A stretch of DNA of 64,000 nt from Rhododendron vialii. Its lineage: Eukaryota; Streptophyta; Magnoliopsida; Ericales; Ericaceae. This document shows, piece after piece, positions 58,791-64,000 of the stretch (its first letter is position 1; each line of letters begins with the position of its first letter). The position numbers and the translations under genes are program-made. The stretch covers positions 12,928,501 to 12,992,500 of the forward strand of contig NC_080566.1 of the NCBI RefSeq assembly GCF_030253575.1, in the 5' to 3' direction. The notes beneath the pieces were generated by a model. That model searched no databases and was not told the DNA's origin. It was given only the letters and a program-made list of their open reading frames with translations.

Positions 58791-58999
58791 AGGGCCTTTC
58801 CATGTTGGAATGCAAGTAGGTGTATGAATATAATGTTGGAATGGAAGTAGGTGTACGAATATACGGAATAGTTCGCAGAGGCCAAAAAATCTGTGATCTC
58901 TTTCTCCCTCACGGATGATTCTCCTTTCAATTGAGTAACAGAACAATTCAAAAATTTCAATGTCGGCAAATCGTAAAAAGACTCTTTACCTTTGTTCAA
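52916..58999 (-). pseudogene. Decayed gene with kinase-like exons (left copy)
   Basis: Minus-strand exons, in order: 58999-58860 (D-L-P-T-L-K-F-L-N-C-S-V); 58790-58370 (L-L-R-K-K-D-E-L-V-T-K-L-E-C; S-E-A-E-T-K-I-L-L-R; E-E-E-V-V-E-S-D-K-L-I-A-K-E-R-G-K); 58330-58200 (S-E-D-E-E-I-R-E-L-I-H-M-L-V-T-S); 57052-56935 (W-L-G-G-T-L-H-E-W-I-E-D-Y-K-E-D); 56820-56620 (H-L-N-G-I-A-F-R-D-L-K-S-E-N-I-I-L-D-E); 54500-54130 (L-G-G-A-T-L-L-S-F-M); 53740-53640 (I-R-T-W-Q-Q-I-E-N-E-L); 53130-53040 (D-V-R-V-K-K-C-A-R-I-T-V-D). F-R-D-L-K-S-E-N resembles the protein-kinase catalytic loop, with F for the usual H. A TAG at 56709-56707 and the LTR inside the gene break it. The family is not identified; the kinase reading rests on this one motif and the preceding G-G-T-L-H-E-W-I. 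Confidence 0.55.
54538..56497 (-). mobile_element. Solo LTR in the left arm
   Basis: On the minus strand the 1960-bp unit starts TGTTACGGCC and ends TTTTGGGGTGTGACA, typical plant gypsy LTR ends. The flanks GCTGA (54533-54537) and GCTAA (56498-56502) form a 5-bp target duplication with one mismatch. The corresponding place in the right arm (about 61284-61300) has a single uninterrupted GCTTTAGCAATTG, i.e. the empty site. Beside the LTR a ~28-bp piece (CATCTTCAACAA(T/C)TGCT...) is duplicated. Confidence 0.88.
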
Positions 59000-59092
59000 C
59001 CTCTTGGAATCAAGAAAAAAAAGGGTCTAAATCGAAGAAGTTGGTAGGTCCAGAAGGCAAGAACCAAAAGAAGAAATGAGCTCGATTGCCTA
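58791..59092. other. Spacer at the centre of the inverted duplication
   Basis: About 300 bp that are not shared between the arms. A ~32-bp phrase GTTGGAATG(C/G)AAGTAGGTGTA..GAATATA occurs twice in tandem at about 58803-58865. Part of the spacer encodes the first exon of the left gene copy. Confidence 0.7.
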
Positions 59093-62000
59093 TTGCAGAA
59101 AGTTGTTACGGAAGAAAGACGAGCTGGTTACGAAATTTGAATGCACTAAAGTGGCCATGCAAAAGAATAATGAGGGAGAGTCGATAACCGATGAATAACG
59201 AACTTTGATCTGTTCCGAAGCCGAGACCAAAATATTACTCAGGGAATACGAGGAGATTATTGAGGTCTTGAATGACAACGTGAGGAACAACAATGAGCCC
59301 GGGATGGCGACTTCATCGCTGGACGAGCTGCGTGCGTTGATTGAGCTTTTTTATTGTAGTTCTTTGTTCCAAGTATTGGACGAGGAAGAAGTAGTGGAAT
59401 CTGATAAGCTCATTGCCAAGAAAAGGGGTAAGGTCAACAGGGATGAGCACGATTTGGCTAGGATCGTGGAGGTGGTTCAGGTTGTTGTGCCCCATGTTGC
59501 ATCTGATTTTTTTTGGCTAGCCATTTAGAGTTATTTAATTCTTGTTATGCATCTCTGGTGAAGAAATTAGAGGATGAGGAGGTTAGAGAACTAATCCACA
59601 TGTTGGTGACATCGGAGCCCTTTCGTACAAGGGAAGCATTTCATTGGGGAGATGAGAGTAAGAAGGTGAAATTTCTCTTGATGTTGGTTACATCGGACCA
59701 CTCTCACTGCTCAATTAGTCTCTTGATGTTTACAAAATTTCTTTTACACAAAAAACAAATTGCGGTTTTTGCTATTAAATGACTATGTTCTACTTTATGA
59801 TGCATCACGGTGAGTCTCAGAATATTTTAAATATGGTGAGAATTACATCTGCATGTGGTGTTAAATAATTGGTTATCAATACTATTTAGACATTGCAAAT
59901 CCATAGAAATTAGTTGTGGCTTAGTAATTAGTTAAATAACTTGATTTGTTAGAATCATGGGGCTTTTCCTACCAATTTCTATATCTAGGTAGAGACACTC
60001 CCATTTGCATCAATATTTATTTCCTTAGGAGTGACAAAACCTTAGTTGTTGTAGTGTGGATATGGAAGCTCCCATGAAGAAGCAGCTCAAGTGTAACTCT
60101 TTTTCATTTGCCTTCCTTTAGGGTCATATTAATGACATATAGGATCAATTTTTAGCTTTTTAAAATGTATTTAGAGTGTGCACCAAACCAATTTGTAGTC
60201 TTTGATTGGGTGCTGTAGTTGTGTTCAAGTTTCAAGAAACTACCCAAGTACCTTTAAAAAGTTTCACTTTGGGGGGTTACAGTGTTGAACACTTGCTCTC
60301 AGTCTTAGCCTCCTTCACTTAAAAATAGGGGAATCAATTTTACTATGAGTAGAGCACTGTTTAAGACCTGAATCCATTTTGGGAAATCTCTCATACTAAG
60401 ATGTTACCATAAAACAAGCTTTTGTGGTATATAGAGATTGCTTAATTGGAAGCCATGTGGTCAATTATCACAGTGTTTGCATAATTCTTTTCTTTTGTAT
60501 TAGTGCCCGAGAGAGTAATACATTGCATTGCTCACTCCATCAACATAACTCGTTACCAAAATAATCAACCTATGAAAACTTGATATACATTGCACTAACA
60601 AATTAAGTAATTCTGAAATTAATCAACCTCCATTCTGGTTGTTTTCATTGACAAAAACTTCACAGGTTTTAGTTATTTATCTTTCTCTCGTGCTTTGTTT
60701 GGCAAGGTAATATTCTATCTTATATTTGAGTGTAACATTCATCATAGTAATTGGTGTGTTTTGTATGTAGTAATGGCTAGGGGGTGCCCTTCATAAATGG
60801 ATTGAAGATTATAAAGAGGACGTTGTGAAGACATTATCATTCAAAGCTGGTGAATCAAAGTTTGAAAACCAAGATTGACAGATGTCGGAAGACATATCGT
60901 CAGATAACTGTTTATGTTTTCTTAGTTTTCCTAATATTTATATCATTTCCATTTCTTTTAAAAATATTAACAAATATTGCATTACATATAGGGGTATAAC
61001 GAAGAAGCTTCTGAGCTTTCATCTTAATGGAATAGCTTTTCGTGATTTAATTTAAAAAGTGAAGATATCATATTGGACGAGAAGTTAAACGTTGTAACTT
61101 TCGAGAGCATTCAGTGTGGGAGTGGGGAAGCTAATTTCAAAATAAAATGTGTTGCTCTAAAGGCCATATTTAGTGAACTCCTTAGAGGCAATCTAATTCT
61201 CGATGATGTTGCTCATCTAATGACTGGCAATTATAATAGGTACTCCGTAATTCTATTTACTTTTGTATGTCTAATCATTAATGCTTTAGCAATTGTTGAA
61301 GATGATATTTGCGTACTTATTTATGTAGGGAAAATGAGGATATTATTTTTCATCACTCTTGCCTATGGACACCGATGCTGGCACTCGAAGCATTTGGGAT
61401 GCTGCAAATAATGTACTTGGAAGAGTTTAAAGATTGACCTTTTCACATATGCAAGCATCTAGTGTACAAGAGAGAGCTTGACGCTTGGGTAGAGGAAATG
61501 CGTGAAAAATCGAGTGTCAAAGAGGAGGAAGGAGAATCACAAAAGTATCCTAATTTGTCTTACGTTAATTCTAAGCATGTAAAGCTCTTAGGTGGTGCTA
61601 CATTGCTCTCATTTATGAGAATGTGCTTCATCCATATGTTTCAACATTGCCCGTATGGAGGAAGAGGCCCTTGCGAAGGTTAAGTCTACCTATAATAGAT
61701 AAAAATCAACTGTTTTCTGGTCTTAGACCCCTTGATATTTATATTATCATGCAGCATTTATGTCATCAGTGCATTTGTTTTCTGTTTGAGCTCTCATTGC
61801 TTTTCCAAGATTGTCACTTTATTTGATAGATCTTATTCCATGAGAAAACAAGGCTATAATACTTCTTGTTGATGCAAAACCATCACATATAATTTCCGGA
61901 CAAGAAGCACTTGCCCTCTTACATGTGCAAAAGCTACTCATCTAGCAAAAACGTAGGTTTTTTGTTGTAAAAACTTTGGAAGCATCTAGTTTTACAATGA

Positions 62001-63779
62001 CAAGAACATAGATTATGTGCACTTGACCAGTTGGAACCTCTTTTCTTTTTCTTTTACATGTTCTCTATTCCCTTGATAGCAGGCAAGGTCGTTGCGAGCA
62101 AGTGTGAAGTCGTTTCGAAACAATAAGCCGCAAAAAATTAGGTCATGGCAACAAATAAAGAATGAGTTGCCACACTTCTTGGAGGAGACGAAGTCTGAAG
62201 AACTTATAAAAGGTATATTTATCATTTTTCTTTTTTCTCATTTTAGCCATATCTAAAACCATTCTTTGTTTTGCAGGAATTTGCAGAAGCCCTCTTGATA
62301 AGCCTTGATTAGTGTAAATTGTTAGGCTTATCTCACTCCGTTTTGTCACACTTGCATGCATAATCGTCTGTTTTTGCTTGATATTGCGCGCAAGGTGTGT
62401 TTTTGTTGGGCGACAGGTAAATGGAGCAAATATGGGTGATTTCCAAGGCTTCTAAGAATCCCCGGAGGAGTTCGGATGTGCTTGATGTACTTGAGGAGCC
62501 TGAGGGGTCATACCGAGTCCTTAACGAAGTATTCGAAGCAATGGAGGAAGACTCGGAGCAGCCGAAGACTGACGACAGCAGTAGAACTCAGCAGCACAAT
62601 CCAGTGGCCACCGGGATCGATCCCCCAACTCAGCAGAACAATCCAGTGGCACTAGGGATCGATCCCCCCCTTGACCAGGGATCGATCCCTCACTCCTGTG
62701 CGAACATTTTAAGGGCATTTTTGTGAATGTTTGGTATTCTCCTTATGTTTACCCTTGCTCATTTCATTTCTCCTTTCAATATGAGTGAGTAGTGTAGCAA
62801 GGTTAGGTTGTGGGATGGTTAACATCCCGTAACCAAGGGTGTGGCATGTTCATCTCTTGTAAAATCCTGTTTTCTAGCTTAAACATGGCTTAGAACTGAT
62901 TTTATGCATCAAAACTAGGAGGTGTTAATCTCTTTGATCAAATGTAGACAAGAGCTAAGCTATTTGCCACATTTGATGCTTGGAGTTATGTCCCTCTTTG
63001 TGTTTGCCAAAATGAACTGAAAGAGCCCTAGTCATGTTTAACACCTTTGTTAAGAAGAGAAGAATCGAGTTTATCTTAGCGTTATGGGTGTTAATTATCT
63101 CTAAACCTAGCTTTTAGTTTAATCACCAGTTAACAAGCCGTAGTTAGGTTAAATAGCCAGTTAACTAAATCCTTCAGTTGGCCGACTCAACGCCGAGGTT
63201 TGGTTGGCGGTCCTAACGCTAAAATCTCTACGCAAGCTAATCTCCGAAACAAGTTATGGATGCATTCCCTGTGGATTCGATCCCGGACTTCCGGGTATTA
63301 TTATGCTCTCAACCGACCTAGCCCTACGCTTGGGGCATTCTTATTCTAATGCACATTATGGTCGCAAGCACCTCTGAGCTGATAAGGTTTACGTGAATAT
63401 TTTTCGGCCATATATTCAATATTCACATTACCTGCCTTCCTAGTTGAAGCTTTAGATTATGTTTCATTCTGCACTGATAGATGATTACTAATTAGCAAAC
63501 TTAATTATTCATCTCCGAAATGTGGTAGCTCTTAGGAATTGAGGCCCATAATATTGAAATGTCTTACTAAAAATTTGGAGTTTTCACACTCAAAAATAAT
63601 GGTAGTGGATTTATTTAGGAAATAAAATTTTTCATAAACAGTAAACTTAGTTATGTTTTCCGTTTGGTCTTTAGTTGTTTTTGTTTTGCTTTGGTTGCTA
63701 TAGCTCTTGGTAGCACCAAGACCAGTAGATGTTAGGGTGAAGAAGAGTGTCAGGATCACGGTTGATGAGATTGCTCTGG
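59093..63779 (+). pseudogene. Decayed gene with kinase-like exons (right copy)
   Basis: Plus-strand counterpart of the left copy. The block at 59205-59528 still reads S-E-A-E-T-K-I-L-L-R-E-Y-E-E-I-I-E-V-L and E-E-E-V-V-E-S-D-K-L-I-A-K, about 90% like its partner. At 59196-59198 a TAA interrupts the frame just before it. The catalytic-loop exon (about 60995-61070) is broken by a +4 and a +5 bp insertion. At 61112-61114 this copy keeps CAG (Gln) where the left copy has TAG. The blocks at 61462-61660 and 62080-62215 match the L-G-G-A-T-L-L-S-F-M and S-F-R-N-N-K-P exons of the left copy. A solo LTR (62296-63370) interrupts the 3' part. Non-functional; family unknown. Confidence 0.55.
62296..63370 (+). 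mobile_element. Solo LTR in the right arm with perfect 5-bp target duplication
   Basis: The 1075-bp unit begins TGATAAGCCTTGATTAGTG and ends TATGGTCGCAAGCA, as in plant gypsy (Tat/Athila-like) LTRs. CCTCT flanks it exactly at 62291-62295 and 63371-63375. The left arm has the empty site with a single CCTCT (plus-strand AGAGG at about 53480). A frame at 62421-62726 with a repeated N-P-V-A..G-I-D-P-P phrase is an artefact of a short tandem repeat (AATCCAGTGGC..GGGATCGATCCCCC) within the LTR. Confidence 0.95.
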
Positions 63780-64000
63780 GGTGGGCAATTCCTACATTTA
63801 CTTAGGATGGACTTCCAGTTCTTTCAATTCAATATGTATATCTTATCCTTCATTTTGTTTGCTACAAGTAATCTTGTGTCATGATTTCTAATGAATTGCT
63901 TGCGTTCAACTTTTTCTCCTTTACCTATGTTGTATCCATAGACATCGAAATCTAATTAGGATATCAAATTTGACAGAGTGCCCTAAATTGAATTAGTAAA

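Larger units (their letters stand above)
59093..63965 (+). repeat. Right arm of the large inverted duplication
   Basis: This is the mirror copy of 52851-58790. Minus the solo LTR it is about 3.8 kb, in line with the LTR-free left arm. The mirror ends at about 63965 (CATAGACATCGAAATCTAAT). The last ~35 bp of the window are outside it. Confidence 0.92.

Noticed and set aside
62421..62726. A 101-codon frame with repeated N-P-V-A..G-I-D-P-P
   Set aside because: It lies wholly inside a solo LTR with an exact target duplication, and the repetition comes from a short tandem repeat.
63261..63300. tRNA-like phrase GGATTCGATCCCGG
   Set aside because: It is part of the common 3' region of a gypsy LTR. 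No cloverleaf or A box is present.

Overview
The window is nuclear DNA of a flowering plant. Signs of this are spliced genes with GT..AG introns, Ty1/copia and Ty3/gypsy LTR retrotransposons primed by initiator Met-tRNA, many foldback MITEs, a tRNA-derived SINE, GA/CT and TA microsatellites, and a fossil piece of plastid rps2. AT-rich intergenic DNA and intronless plant-type RPL26 and SYF1 genes fit a eudicot, but the species cannot be named from the sequence alone.

Layout. 0-3.8 kb: an intact-looking copia gag-pol frame leaving the left edge (minus strand, with PBS and LTR), then the decayed 3' end of a second copia element with its LTR. 3.9-5.3 kb: three DNA transposons nested inside each other, ending 44 bp before a four-exon gene of unknown function (5.4-8.6 kb). 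8.6-15 kb: mostly non-genic, with microsatellites, a plastid rps2 pseudogene (11.5 kb), a Mutator-type MITE with a perfect 9-bp target duplication (13.5 kb) and another MITE. 15.3 kb: RPL26 (60S ribosomal protein uL24) with site II and telo-box promoter motifs, followed by about 3.3 kb of diverged tandem copies of its own 3' end. 21.7-24.5 kb: intact intronless SYF1/XAB2 splicing factor with a tandemly duplicated promoter segment. 25.7-32.6 kb: a decayed minus-strand copy of part of the giant BIG/UBR4 gene, with a Stowaway MITE in one intron. 34-36 kb: a second copy of the 9-bp-TSD MITE, then a kelch-like gene broken by one stop codon. 38.4-40.8 kb: a hAT transposase gene with one frameshift and one stop. 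41.8-48 kb: foldback elements, a near-perfect 123-bp hairpin, a SINE with a 16-bp target duplication, and GC-rich GGCACG arrays. 48-52.8 kb: dispersed direct repeats, an LTR, a second GGCACG array and a gypsy reverse-transcriptase fragment. 52.85-63.97 kb: a large inverted duplication of a decayed gene with kinase-like exons. Each arm carries a solo LTR that the other lacks.

Only RPL26, SYF1 and the unknown four-exon gene look functional, and they serve general housekeeping (ribosome, spliceosome, unknown). They do not form a joint pathway. I found no convincing new biological system. The most notable structures are the large palindrome with reciprocal empty sites, the RPL26-tail tandem array, and two families of foldback elements present in more than one copy.
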